Shown here: positions 1-6,557 of the stretch, piece after piece
Layout of the letters: each line of letters begins with the position of its first letter
Position numbering within the stretch: position 1 is the stretch's first letter
Origin: an uncultured Fibrobacterota bacterium
GTDB taxonomy: Bacteria; Fibrobacterota; Chitinivibrionia; Chitinivibrionales; Chitinispirillaceae
DNA length: 10,869 nt
NCBI GenBank assembly: GCA_903888815.1
Contig: CAISVC010000221.1
Span: forward strand, 1-10,869
Direction of reading: 5' to 3'
Program-made: the position numbers and the translations under genes
Notes under the pieces: generated by a model
Told to the model about the DNA's origin: nothing
What the model saw: the letters and a program-made list of their open reading frames with translations, nothing else
Database searches by the model: none

Positions 1-32
1 AGCGCTTTGGCGACAGCAATAAAATTTTTCAT
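1..32 (-). CDS. 5' end of a leftward gene, possibly ArsR-family regulator (partial)
   Basis: Reading leftward, an ATG at 32-30 opens a frame that stays open to the window edge and encodes MKNFIAVAKA. A purine-rich AAAGGTG stretch lies just upstream at a suitable distance for a ribosome binding site. The ten residues resemble the start of ArsR-family winged-helix regulators, which often begin with a short helix of the type 'FIxxxKALxDxxR'. Ten residues cannot establish a family. The palindrome at 88-105 between this gene and the rightward gene at 185 would suit such a regulator. An in-frame ATG six codons upstream (50-48) is an alternative start. Confidence 0.35.
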   Translation of the reverse strand, partial: MKNFIAVAKA

Positions 33-87
33 AACGCACCTTTTTTCCATATCGATACTCCGGCCGATACATTTCTACATTTCGTCA

Positions 88-105
88 CATATAGAAATAT
101 ATATG
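88..105. promoter_or_regulatory. Inverted repeat between divergent genes, possible operator
   Basis: A perfect inverted repeat, CATATA-N6-TATATG, sits in AT-rich DNA between the leftward start at 32 and the rightward start at 185. ArsR/SmtB-type operators are typically AT-rich imperfect palindromes with ATA...TAT ends, so this may be the site of the regulator that seems to begin at 32. The arms are only 6 bp and AT-rich, so chance is possible. No clear -35/-10 pair could be fixed around it. Confidence 0.35.
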
Positions 106-184
106 ATTTGATTGATACCGCCAAACTCATCTTTCTTCCAAACATATTCAAATAGTATCTTACATACTGAAGGTTTGAGCAACC

Positions 185-646
185 ATGAAAGAACTCAATC
201 GATTCAGTTTCGGCGCTACCTCATCGATTACCACAAGCTTGTCTATAATTGTCGGCCTTGATGCTACCGCCCACCCTAAGATAACTATCATCAGCGCGTT
301 GGCCATCCTTGCAATAGCGGACAACATCTCCGATTCGCTCGGTATTCACATCTATCGGGAGTCGGAAAAGGCGCATCAAACAACATTGCATACGTTTACC
401 AACTTTTTTACCCGTCTGGTCCTGACCAGCATTTTTGCCGCGATCGTTCTTTTCCTGCCGAACCCGGTCATGGTGCCGGTCACCATTGCGCTCGGAATGA
501 TTGTTTTATCGGTGTTAAGTTATGGCATTGCAGTCGACCAGAAAATCAACCCCGTTAAGGAAATCCTCAAGCATCTTTGCATAGCGGTTATTGCAATGAT
601 TGTAAGCCATTTTGTCGGCGAATTTATCCGCCTGCATTTCAGCTGA
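185..646 (+). CDS. VIT1/CCC1-like integral membrane protein
   Basis: The 153-residue protein is strongly hydrophobic, with about five possible membrane segments near residues 10-25, 30-50, 73-93, 96-117 and 130-150. The opening FGATSSITTSLSIIVGLD and the following ADNISDSLGIHIYRESE resemble the first two helices of the VIT1/CCC1 family, which moves iron or manganese across membranes and carries acidic and methionine residues in helix 1-2. Characterised VIT proteins are about 220-250 residues with a cytoplasmic metal-binding insert between helices 2 and 3. Here that insert is only about 15 residues, so metal transport is uncertain. A weak GAAGG lies about 12 nt before the ATG. It stands alone, with 171 nt before ptsI, and a regulator-like gene diverges from it. 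Confidence 0.7.
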   Translation: MKELNRFSFGATSSITTSLSIIVGLDATAHPKITIISALAILAIADNISDSLGIHIYRESEKAHQTTLHTFTNFFTRLVLTSIFAAIVLFLPNPVMVPVTIALGMIVLSVLSYGIAVDQKINPVKEILKHLCIAVIAMIVSHFVGEFIRLHFS

Positions 647-817
647 TTTTACCAGCCCATCGCAGTACCACCATCCGAAATACGTGTCTAAAAACGTCGA
701 ACCATTTCGATACACTTAATTATTTTCAGTGTACCAGATGAAATCAAGCGAACTTAAACTCTTTCTTGAAAATCAATACACGCGCTACCATAGCACGGAA
801 TACCTTCGGAAAACTGC

Positions 818-2479
818 ATGAACAAAGCATCAAAAAAAGCCGCCATGATCTTCAAAGGCAGCACCATCAATGCCGGCCGCGTGGTCGCACAGGTGTGCCT
901 TTTTTCCGCCGGACGGCAGAAACTTGTTCCCGAGTACACACTTGAAAACGACGATGCCATCAAGCAGGAACTCGAACGGTTTCATGCGGCGCGCGCTGAA
1001 TGTTCGGAAGAGCTTGCCCGGATCGCCGCTGAAGTCGAAGCATCGATCGGCAAGGCTGAGGCGGAGATCTTCATCACCCAGAAGCACATCATGAACGACC
1101 CGAAGGTGGTGGAAGCCATCGCGCTGCTCATCACCGCCGAACGAAAAAATGCCGAGTGGGCCATTGCCGGGGTTTTAAGCGAGTTCGAAGAAAAGATGGC
1201 CTCGCTTGACAACCAGTACCTGCGCGAGCGTTCAAGCGACCTGGGCGAGCTGCGGCGGCGGCTGTTGAACCGCCTGACCAACGAAAAAATCGGTTTCCTG
1301 TGCGAGGGACAGGCCCACTGCCGCCGGGGCGCGAACCGCGTGATCGTCGCCGAAGAGCTCACCCCCAACATGATCGTCAACATGAAGATGAACAAGGTGA
1401 TGGGTTTCGTGACCGAGCACGGCGGCATCACCTCGCACGCCGCGATTCTTGCGCGGTCGCTCGGCGTTCCGGCGGTCTCCGGAGTCAGCGGTTTCATGCA
1501 GTATGTCGCGTGCGGCGACACGGTGCTCATCAACGGCGACACCGGCGAGGTCCATCTCCATCCCGATGATGCAACAGTCAAGACGCTCATTCAGGTGATG
1601 CCGGAGGAGAAGGAACCGGAAAAGATCGTCATGACCCCGTCCGGCATGGAGCTGACCGCCAACGCAAGCTCTATTGAAGATGTCAAGCAGGCACGCGCGG
1701 TGAACGCCGACGGCATCGGCCTTTTCCGCACCGAGATCCTCTTTGTCGGCGCTGAAAGGCTGCTTTCCGAAGATGAACAGTACGACTACTACCGCGACGT
1801 CGTGGAGGCCATGGGCGGCAAACCAGTGACGATAAGGATGCTCGATATCGGCGGCGACAAACCCCTGCCGTTCCTGCGCCAGAAAAAAGAGGCCAACCCG
1901 TTCCTCGGATGGCGCGGCGCGCGGTTTCTGCTCGGGAATCACGTCATTTTCAACGGTCAGATGCGGGCGCTCGGCAGGCTGTCGAAGGAACGCAAAATTT
2001 GCATTCTCTTCCCCATGGTCATTGACGTAGCACAGATGCAGACCCTGCTTGACCGTGCGCGCGAAGCGCTCTCCGGCGTTGAACACGACAGCGCCAATAT
2101 CCGGTACGGTGCCATGTTCGAAGTGCCGAGCGCGTTTCTGCAGGCACGTGATATCATGAAGAAAATCGATTTTTCAAGCATCGGCACGAACGACCTTATC
2201 CAGTATCTTTTCGCCATGGACCGCGACAACGAGATGGTGTCCCAGGAATACAATCCTGATCACCCGGCACTGTGGATTTTTTTGCGGGAACTCAGCGCCG
2301 TGGCGCGGGAACTCAAAAAGCCGCTTTCCATCTGCGGCGAAATGGCCGGCCGCGAGGGAATGCCCCAAAAGCTCCTTGACGCGAAAATTTCGTCGCTGTC
2401 CGTGGCACCGCGCCTCATCCCGCGGGTCAGGAATGAAATGATCCGGTATGCGCGATCCCAGAAACAAACACAACGGTAA
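818..2479 (+). CDS. ptsI: Phosphoenolpyruvate-protein phosphotransferase (PTS enzyme I)
   Basis: Enzyme I takes phosphate from phosphoenolpyruvate and passes it to HPr, the first step of the cytoplasmic phosphotransfer chain. The 553 residues fit the family (about 570). Residues 10-150 form the N-terminal helical HPr-binding part. The phosphohistidine domain carries GGITSHAAILARS with the active His at 207. The C-terminal PEP-binding TIM barrel shows FRTE (Arg304), DIGGDKPLPF, NPFLGWRGAR (360-369), EVPSAF, IGTND (455-459) and ICGEMAGRE with the catalytic Cys at 506. All expected catalytic residues are present, so it should be active. No HPr gene or sugar permease lies in the window. The ribosome site is weak (CGGAA before the ATG). 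The last 28 codons are the source of the downstream repeats, and the natural end is SQKQTQR-stop, whereas two downstream copies end in KHG-stop. Confidence 0.96.
   Translation: MNKASKKAAMIFKGSTINAGRVVAQVCLFSAGRQKLVPEYTLENDDAIKQELERFHAARAECSEELARIAAEVEASIGKAEAEIFITQKHIMNDPKVVEAIALLITAERKNAEWAIAGVLSEFEEKMASLDNQYLRERSSDLGELRRRLLNRLTNEKIGFLCEGQAHCRRGANRVIVAEELTPNMIVNMKMNKVMGFVTEHGGITSHAAILARSLGVPAVSGVSGFMQYVACGDTVLINGDTGEVHLHPDDATVKTLIQVMPEEKEPEKIVMTPSGMELTANASSIEDVKQARAVNADGIGLFRTEILFVGAERLLSEDEQYDYYRDVVEAMGGKPVTIRMLDIGGDKPLPFLRQKKEANPFLGWRGARFLLGNHVIFNGQMRALGRLSKERKICILFPMVIDVAQMQTLLDRAREALSGVEHDSANIRYGAMFEVPSAFLQARDIMKKIDFSSIGTNDLIQYLFAMDRDNEMVSQEYNPDHPALWIFLRELSAVARELKKPLSICGEMAGREGMPQKLLDAKISSLSVAPRLIPRVRNEMIRYARSQKQTQR
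2396..2458 (+). repeat. ptsI-tail repeat, copy A (inside the intact gene)
   Basis: This is the part of ptsI (residues 527-547) that recurs downstream. It encodes LSVAPRLIPRVRNEMIRYAR plus a serine. By direct ungapped comparison 50 of 63 bases match copy C (6893-6955), and 18 of 21 residues match. The 21 bases at 2409-2429 recur exactly at 6111-6131. After residue 547 the intact gene (QKQTQR-stop) diverges from copies B and C, which end in KHG-stop. Confidence 0.9.
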
Positions 2480-2525
2480 CTATTCCGCATCGTTTCAGTG
2501 GGAAAGGTGTAGGTTATAAAATGTC

Positions 2526-2554
2526 TTGTAATTTAGTTATACCTAAATTATAAT
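2526..2554 (+). promoter_or_regulatory. Sigma70-type promoter of the abiE pair
   Basis: TTGTAA (2526-2531), a 17-bp spacer and a perfect TATAAT (2549-2554) precede the toxin gene. Transcription would be expected to start near 2561, and the ATG is at 2562. The toxin message would therefore be leaderless or nearly so. No Shine-Dalgarno sequence is visible before this ATG, which agrees with that reading. Confidence 0.75.
2529..2550. promoter_or_regulatory. Palindrome over the abiE promoter, likely antitoxin operator
   Basis: A perfect inverted repeat with 8-bp arms, TAATTTAG-N6-CTAAATTA, fills the spacer and touches both the -35 and the -10 hexamers. AbiEi-type antitoxins are known to bind inverted repeats at their own promoter and repress it. 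A protein bound here would block RNA polymerase. The site is seen; the autorepression is inferred. Confidence 0.7.
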
Positions 2555-2561
2555 ACATTAT

Positions 2562-3341
2562 ATGAAACCAGCGGAACTCACACAGCTTCAAACACGGGAG
2601 GTGTTTCATCTTGAATTCCTGCGGCGACTCGGCCGCAGCCTCAAGCCCCACACCTATGCCCTGAAGGGTGGGACCAATCTGAGGTTTTTTTTCAACAGCC
2701 CCCGGTTTTCCGAAGACATGGACATCGACATCGTCTCCGTACCGGTATCGCGCCTGCAGGATATTGTGATGGAGACACTCTCCTCACCCGCTTTCCATGA
2801 CATAATAGCAACTGTCGGCATAGAGCGCGTCTCGGCACCGGATCTCCGAAAAGCCAAACAGACCGAAACGACCCAGCGGTTTAAAATCCATCTTACGTTA
2901 TCCGACGGCCTTGATCTCCTCACCAAAGTGGAATTCTCGCGGCGCGGCTTTACCGGCAAACCGGTGGTGGAAGAGATAAATCCCCTTATCGTACGCGCGT
3001 ATCGGACTGCACCGCTGCTCTCGCCGCATTATCCGGCCCGGGAAGCTTTACTGCAGAAAATCAGCGCCCTCGCCGGCAGGACTTCAACCCAGGCCCGCGA
3101 TATATTCGACCTGCATATCCTGCGGCCGCATTGCACTGATATGGCAGGTACATTGTCTTCCGATGTCCTCAAAAAAGCTCGCGAAAATGTCTTTGCCGTC
3201 GGGTTCGAGCAGTTTCGCGACACGGTCGCGGAGTACCTTGCGCCTGAAGAGCGGACGCTCTGGAGCACGCCTGCGGCTTTCGATGAAATACGGCTGCGGG
3301 CAACAATGCTCATTGAAGAATTGCAGGCGAAACATGGCTGA
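2562..3341 (+). CDS. AbiEii-type nucleotidyltransferase toxin
   Basis: The 259-residue protein belongs to the AbiEii/MenA nucleotidyltransferase toxin family, whose members stop growth by transferring nucleotides, for example onto tRNA ends in MenA-type relatives. Seen motifs: the nucleotide-binding LKGGTNLRFF (Gly36-Gly37-Thr38), RFSEDMDID with the metal-binding Asp52 and Asp54, and the family's C-terminal motif around Lys166 and ARDIFDLHIL (Arg179, Asp180, Asp183). All are intact, so activity is plausible. The length is normal for the family. The start is set by the promoter whose -10 ends 7 nt upstream, with no ribosome binding site. It overlaps the antitoxin gene by 8 bp. The gene lies directly after ptsI, and the toxin comes first, opposite to the classical abiEi-abiEii order. 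Confidence 0.88.
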   Translation: MKPAELTQLQTREVFHLEFLRRLGRSLKPHTYALKGGTNLRFFFNSPRFSEDMDIDIVSVPVSRLQDIVMETLSSPAFHDIIATVGIERVSAPDLRKAKQTETTQRFKIHLTLSDGLDLLTKVEFSRRGFTGKPVVEEINPLIVRAYRTAPLLSPHYPAREALLQKISALAGRTSTQARDIFDLHILRPHCTDMAGTLSSDVLKKARENVFAVGFEQFRDTVAEYLAPEERTLWSTPAAFDEIRLRATMLIEELQAKHG

Positions 3342-3957
3342 AACGACGATTCTCGGCTCCATAGTGCGTCTGGCAAGGCCGGTCTTTACCACTGCAGAGG
3401 TGCAGGCCGTTGGCGGCGGATCTCTTTCGTCAACTGTGCAGTCGTTGTCGGCGCTTGCCCGGCAGGGAGTGGTCGCACGCATCCGCCGGGGACTGTGGGC
3501 GCTCAAGATGGGAACGGCCGGAGAGAAATCCGTTCCGTACGCGCTGCTGCCTTATATCGTTCCCGCAGGCAGAGGATATGTGTCCTTTACAAGCGCTCTG
3601 CACCTGCACGGCATCATAGGGCAGATACCTCAGGCGGTGACCGCGGCATCGCCCACGCACACGCGCACGGTACACACTTCCATGGGAACGTTTTTCATCC
3701 ACCGGATCGCGCCGTCATTCTTCAAGGGCTACGACTGGTACCGGGGAACAGGGTCGTTTCTGATCGCCGAGCCGGAAAAGGCGCTGGTCGATTGCCTGTA
3801 TATTTCGACCCGGCGTAATAAGAGGTTCTCATATTTCCCGGAAATGGACTTCCCACGCTCGTTCAGCCCTGCGCGGGCGCGCTCATGGGGCCGGCAGATA
3901 CCCGATTCCCGCATCCGTGCGAATGTCCTGAAAAAGCTCGCGGAAATCTGTCCATGA
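3334..3957 (+). CDS. AbiEi-type winged-helix antitoxin
   Basis: The 207-residue product pairs with the AbiEii toxin. Residues 1-55 look like an N-terminal winged helix (VFTTAEVQAV, SSTVQSLSALARQGVVARIRRGLWAL), followed by the AbiEi core GYVSFTSALHLHGII and a C-terminal part containing FLIAEPEKALVDCLYI. AbiEi proteins repress their own promoter and counter the toxin without stable binding in characterised type IV systems. The start at 3334 was chosen because it overlaps the toxin stop by 8 bp with AGG 7 nt upstream; a longer in-frame start at 3163 would read through the toxin gene and is rejected. The last codons (EICP-stop) lie inside ptsI-tail copy B, so the end of this gene is overprinted on that repeat. 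Confidence 0.85.
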   Translation: MAETTILGSIVRLARPVFTTAEVQAVGGGSLSSTVQSLSALARQGVVARIRRGLWALKMGTAGEKSVPYALLPYIVPAGRGYVSFTSALHLHGIIGQIPQAVTAASPTHTRTVHTSMGTFFIHRIAPSFFKGYDWYRGTGSFLIAEPEKALVDCLYISTRRNKRFSYFPEMDFPRSFSPARARSWGRQIPDSRIRANVLKKLAEICP

Positions 3958-4025
3958 CATCCCGCCTCATTTCCCTTATCAGAAACGAAATGATCAGGTA
4001 TTCGAAGTCAGTAAAGCATGGATGA
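3941..4025 (+). repeat. ptsI-tail repeat, copy B (displaced 3' end)
   Basis: From 3948, in the ptsI frame, this reads LSMTSRLISLIRNEMIRY, then SKSVKHG and TGA (4023-4025). It has no internal stop and matches the C-terminus of enzyme I. Against copy C, 64 of 78 bases are identical without gaps (3948-4025 versus 6893-6970), and the shared block extends 7 nt upstream to CGGAAAT. No start codon or enzyme I body precedes it, so it is a stranded gene end. It begins inside the last codons of the AbiE antitoxin gene. Confidence 0.85.
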
Positions 4026-4044
4026 GGAAGACGAGTGGAAGAGC

Positions 4045-4072
4045 AAAAAAGAGCCTGCCCTTCAAGGCAGGC
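4045..4072 (-). terminator. Intrinsic terminator of the hydrolase/barrel operon
   Basis: On the minus strand a 7-bp perfect GC-rich stem, GCCTGCC with loop TTGAAG and GGCAGGC, is followed by TC and six T residues. It lies 43 nt past the stop codon of the GH114-like gene. It is correctly oriented to end that leftward transcript. Confidence 0.88.
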
Positions 4073-4114
4073 CGGAAAGAGTATAACTTCTCTATTAAAA
4101 TATACCGGGATAGA

Positions 4115-5110
4115 TCAATACGGATTCCACCACTTCCCGGAATTTTCAAAGTATTCGAACGCCTCTATAATGTCAAGATAGGCGCCATCGAACCCCCCTG
4201 CGAGAATTCTGTCGAGATACGCATTCGTGCTGCCATACAAGATTGCCTGCCAATTCGGATCCCAGTAGCGTACCTTATAATTACCGGGCCAGTTGGGGTT
4301 TTCACCCGCAAGCCATGCCGGTGGATTGTCTTTCCAGCTTTCTTGCCAGTAAAAGCGATAGTCTTCGGCCTCGCCGATGCTTAGGTACGCGATAACCAGC
4401 CGCGTCCCGCCATTCGGTTTGTTTTTAAGCTTGGCAACATCGGATGCGGCAAGGGATTCGCCCTTGAAAAAAGCATCGATAATGAATACGTCGTAGTTGG
4501 TAGCGGCAATAGCATTGATAAAGCTATCCTTTACCGCGTAACGTACATCCGGCGCAATTAAATACAAAAAGTTCTTGGCGCCGGTGAGAGTGGTTACAGT
4601 GCCTGAGTTCACCACATACGGCTGGACAGGATAGGTTGGAATCCGGTCCAGCTCCCGAGAGTCGGCGGCAAACGAAATAAAATTATGGGCGGCATTCCAC
4701 GAATAGGAGCTGTCCACGTATGCCGGGGTGGAGCAATAGTCGGTGGTAAGCACCTGCACGCCATTGTTCCTGGCAAGCGCTGCAAAGGCCAGCATATAAT
4801 CGCGGCTTTCTGCGGGAGTAAGGGTGTTGTCTGCATCGTAACCGTAAAACAGGTCTTCACGGCCGACGCCGTCGATAGCCGAAAGGTACGCGGTTGCGGG
4901 GCTTCCGGTTGTTGTCCCGTCGAGCGTTAAAATTTCCGGGCCGTTTTGAGGCACAATCTGGAACCCCGGATGAATGTTTTTCGCGTAGCTCGACATGTTT
5001 TGAACGAGATCCCGCATGTACTGTTTGTAGTCGGTGGTATCGGGTTCTGTGCCGCATCGGCACAGGATGGTAAACGCAGAGGTTATTAAGACAACGAGTA
5101 TCTGTTTCAT
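4115..5110 (-). CDS. GH114/TM1410-family glycoside hydrolase-like protein, circularly permuted
   Basis: The 331-residue protein starts with a hydrophobic signal (KQILVVLITSAFTILCRCG); Cys17 or Cys19 may be lipidated, but the lipobox is not canonical. It matches the MJ1477/TM1410 (GH114) TIM-barrel family, which includes endo-alpha-1,4-polygalactosaminidases. Residues about 30-165 hold motifs that normally form the C-terminal half (PGFQIVPQNG, IDGVGREDLFYG, VLTTDYC, RELDRIP). Residues about 185-331 hold the usual N-terminal half (YDVFIIDAFF, LVIAYLSIGEAEDYRFYW, NYKVRYWDPNW, GFDGAYLDIIEAFEYF). The acidic residues in GEAED and YLDIIE are intact. The start at 5110 was chosen over one 19 codons upstream because it gives a clean signal peptide and sits 1 nt after the barrel gene's stop. 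It is the second gene of a two-gene operon. The substrate is unknown. Confidence 0.82.
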   Translation of the reverse strand: MKQILVVLITSAFTILCRCGTEPDTTDYKQYMRDLVQNMSSYAKNIHPGFQIVPQNGPEILTLDGTTTGSPATAYLSAIDGVGREDLFYGYDADNTLTPAESRDYMLAFAALARNNGVQVLTTDYCSTPAYVDSSYSWNAAHNFISFAADSRELDRIPTYPVQPYVVNSGTVTTLTGAKNFLYLIAPDVRYAVKDSFINAIAATNYDVFIIDAFFKGESLAASDVAKLKNKPNGGTRLVIAYLSIGEAEDYRFYWQESWKDNPPAWLAGENPNWPGNYKVRYWDPNWQAILYGSTNAYLDRILAGGFDGAYLDIIEAFEYFENSGKWWNPY

Positions 5111-5111
5111 G

Positions 5112-5786
5112 TTAATTCTTCGCCTTACATAGCGGAACGGAGTAGCCGGCAGAGAAGGTGAACACACTGTTTTTTACATCTTCGTCTGCACCGGCGTCCA
5201 CGGTAAGCAGGCCCATGGTATAGCGGACATCGATGCGGATATCACCGGGCCCCAAAGCAATGATCCCTCCTCCGCCGAAGCCGATACCGAAATCGACATT
5301 GCGTGCCGATTCATTTTTTGGTCCTGAATAAATCTGCGTGCCGTCCAGCGTTACCTGTTTTTGAGCCCCCAGGAAAAACGCGACAGACGGTCCGCCATAC
5401 AGGTATGGCCGTATCAACCATTTTTTTTTTGGCAGGGAAAAAACCAGATGAAGGGGTATTTCCAGATAGCTTACGCGGCTGGCATCGGTTTCTGAAATCA
5501 TGTCGCCGTTGGTATTCTCGCGATCGTAAACCCACTGCACCCCTTTCATGGAGTAAGCGATTTCGGGTACGATGCTAAAAAATGGAGCAAGCACACAATC
5601 CGCAAAGACGCCTGCATAGATGCCACCCGCCGATGTTTGGAATTCATTTTCTTCCTCAAGCGAAACATTCGCTAGGTTGAATCCGACTCGTCCTCCAATA
5701 GAAAACGAAGAAGCACTTGTTGACTCCTGCACCAGGAAAAGCACGCATCCGGCCCCAAAGATTAATTGCTTCATGTGGCCATTCAT
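5112..5786 (-). CDS. PorT-like outer-membrane beta-barrel protein
   Basis: The 224-residue product has an N-terminal signal peptide (QLIFGAGCVLFLVQESTSASS, cleavage probably after the Ala-Ser-rich end near residue 25). Alternating amphipathic strands follow, of the OMP_b-brl_2/PorT type: FSIGGRVGFNLANVS, FSIVPEIAYSMKGVQW, SYLEIPLHLVFSL, IRPYLYGGPSVAFFLG, FGIGFGGGGIIALG, IRIDVRYTMGL and a final strand FTFSAGYSVPL. It should form an eight-strand barrel in the outer membrane. Such barrels are common in FCB-group bacteria. It is followed after 1 nt by the hydrolase gene, so the two are translated from one message and may act together at the cell surface. The start MNGH is preferred to the methionine four codons later because AGG lies about 10 nt upstream of it. 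Confidence 0.78.
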   Translation of the reverse strand: MNGHMKQLIFGAGCVLFLVQESTSASSFSIGGRVGFNLANVSLEEENEFQTSAGGIYAGVFADCVLAPFFSIVPEIAYSMKGVQWVYDRENTNGDMISETDASRVSYLEIPLHLVFSLPKKKWLIRPYLYGGPSVAFFLGAQKQVTLDGTQIYSGPKNESARNVDFGIGFGGGGIIALGPGDIRIDVRYTMGLLTVDAGADEDVKNSVFTFSAGYSVPLCKAKN

Positions 5787-6110
5787 TTAAGGGAACCTAC
5801 CTATTCCTTTTCCGTAGCTCTACCGGGTAAACCCGAGCAATGTTTCGATCCGTTTTGCGTAAGTATGATTCACAGCAACTAATAGACTGATACTGATAGG
5901 TTTTGTTTTTCCGGGAGCAGACAGGTCAGGCATGGCCGTCTGTACATCGTACGGCTTCAAGAAACAATATAGGTGTTCCTGTATCTCGTTGGCAAGTCTG
6001 AAAATACCAGTCTTATGACTTTTGATCAAGTTTTAAAATCGACGGGATTTATCTTGTGCAGTTTTACTCGAAGAACCCATAGTCAAGCACTGGGCCTTCA
6101 AAGTCGGGTT
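5787..6110. other. Intergenic stretch upstream of the barrel/hydrolase operon
   Basis: About 320 bases without a convincing gene. It must hold the promoter of the leftward operon, but no clear -35/-10 pair could be fixed. A small hairpin, CGGGT-AA-ACCCG (5824-5835), lacks a T-run and is not a terminator. A leftward frame of 69 codons (6029-5820) starts with TTG, has no ribosome site and resembles nothing known to me. The stretch may include decayed DNA, as it ends at a ptsI-tail fragment. Confidence 0.5.
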
Positions 6111-6131
6111 CGCGCCTCATCCCGCGGGTCA
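6111..6131 (+). repeat. ptsI-tail fragment, copy D (21-bp exact match)
   Basis: These 21 bases are identical to ptsI 2409-2429, the part encoding RLIPRV. Similarity stops abruptly on both sides. The last three bases, TCA, are the stop codon of vapC read on the other strand. Unlike copies B and C it has not diverged from the intact ptsI sequence, which suggests a recent event. Confidence 0.85.
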
Positions 6132-6557
6132 ATGTTTTGACGTTTTGTAGGGAAGTTTTTCTGTGGTAATACTGCCTTTGACCTGTTCGATCTCAGGGTC
6201 CTTGTGCACCAGTATGCCGCCTACCTGTGACGCTGTTGCGGCTATGAAGGCATCGGCAAGCGAAAGACGATGGTTCGCTTTTATGCTTCCGGCCAAGAGC
6301 GTCAACCGTTCGGCCGATTCGACCACCGAGAGAGGCAGGGCTTTAACATGAACGACCAATTCCAGAGCCGCAGAGCGTCCGGCCTCCTGCCATGAGACGT
6401 AATATAATTCGGCCAGCGAGACAAACGAGATATACGCTGCGCATTCGCGTTCGCGGGCCGACATGAGAATCTGTTCTACCCTCTCCGCTCCGGCTTCGTT
6501 CTGCACGAAGGCAAGCAATGCCGAGGTATCGAGCACGAACGCCTTTAGGCCTGTCAC
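6129..6557 (-). CDS. vapC: VapC-type PIN-domain ribonuclease toxin
   Basis: The 142-residue protein is a PIN-domain endoribonuclease of the type II vapBC class. The acidic catalytic set is complete: Asp10 in FVLDTSALLA, Glu50 in SLAELYY, Asp102 in LSLADAFIAATA, and Asp120 in VHKDPEIE. VapC toxins cut tRNA or rRNA in the presence of Mg2+; the target here cannot be predicted. The length is typical. Its ATG overlaps the vapB stop by 4 bp (ATGA), giving translational coupling with the antitoxin made first. Its stop codon is the last three bases of ptsI-tail copy D. No terminator is visible downstream. Confidence 0.93.
   Translation of the reverse strand: MTGLKAFVLDTSALLAFVQNEAGAERVEQILMSARERECAAYISFVSLAELYYVSWQEAGRSAALELVVHVKALPLSVVESAERLTLLAGSIKANHRLSLADAFIAATASQVGGILVHKDPEIEQVKGSITTEKLPYKTSKH

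Noticed and set aside
1232..2086. Long leftward open frame of 284 codons opposite ptsI
   Set aside because: It lies wholly inside ptsI, whose protein has all family motifs. The product is rich in His, Arg and Ala in the way of an antisense frame of GC-rich coding DNA.
3163..3333. Extended N-terminus of the AbiE antitoxin
   Set aside because: It would overlap 180 bases of the toxin gene and has no homology sense. The start at 3334 has a ribosome site and gives the normal winged-helix start.
4022..4384. Rightward frame of 120 codons
   Set aside because: It is opposite the GH114-like gene and runs through its terminator. The protein has no family features.
5820..6029. Leftward 69-codon frame upstream of the barrel gene
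   Set aside because: It starts with TTG, lacks a ribosome site and looks like nothing known. It is kept only as part of the intergenic note.
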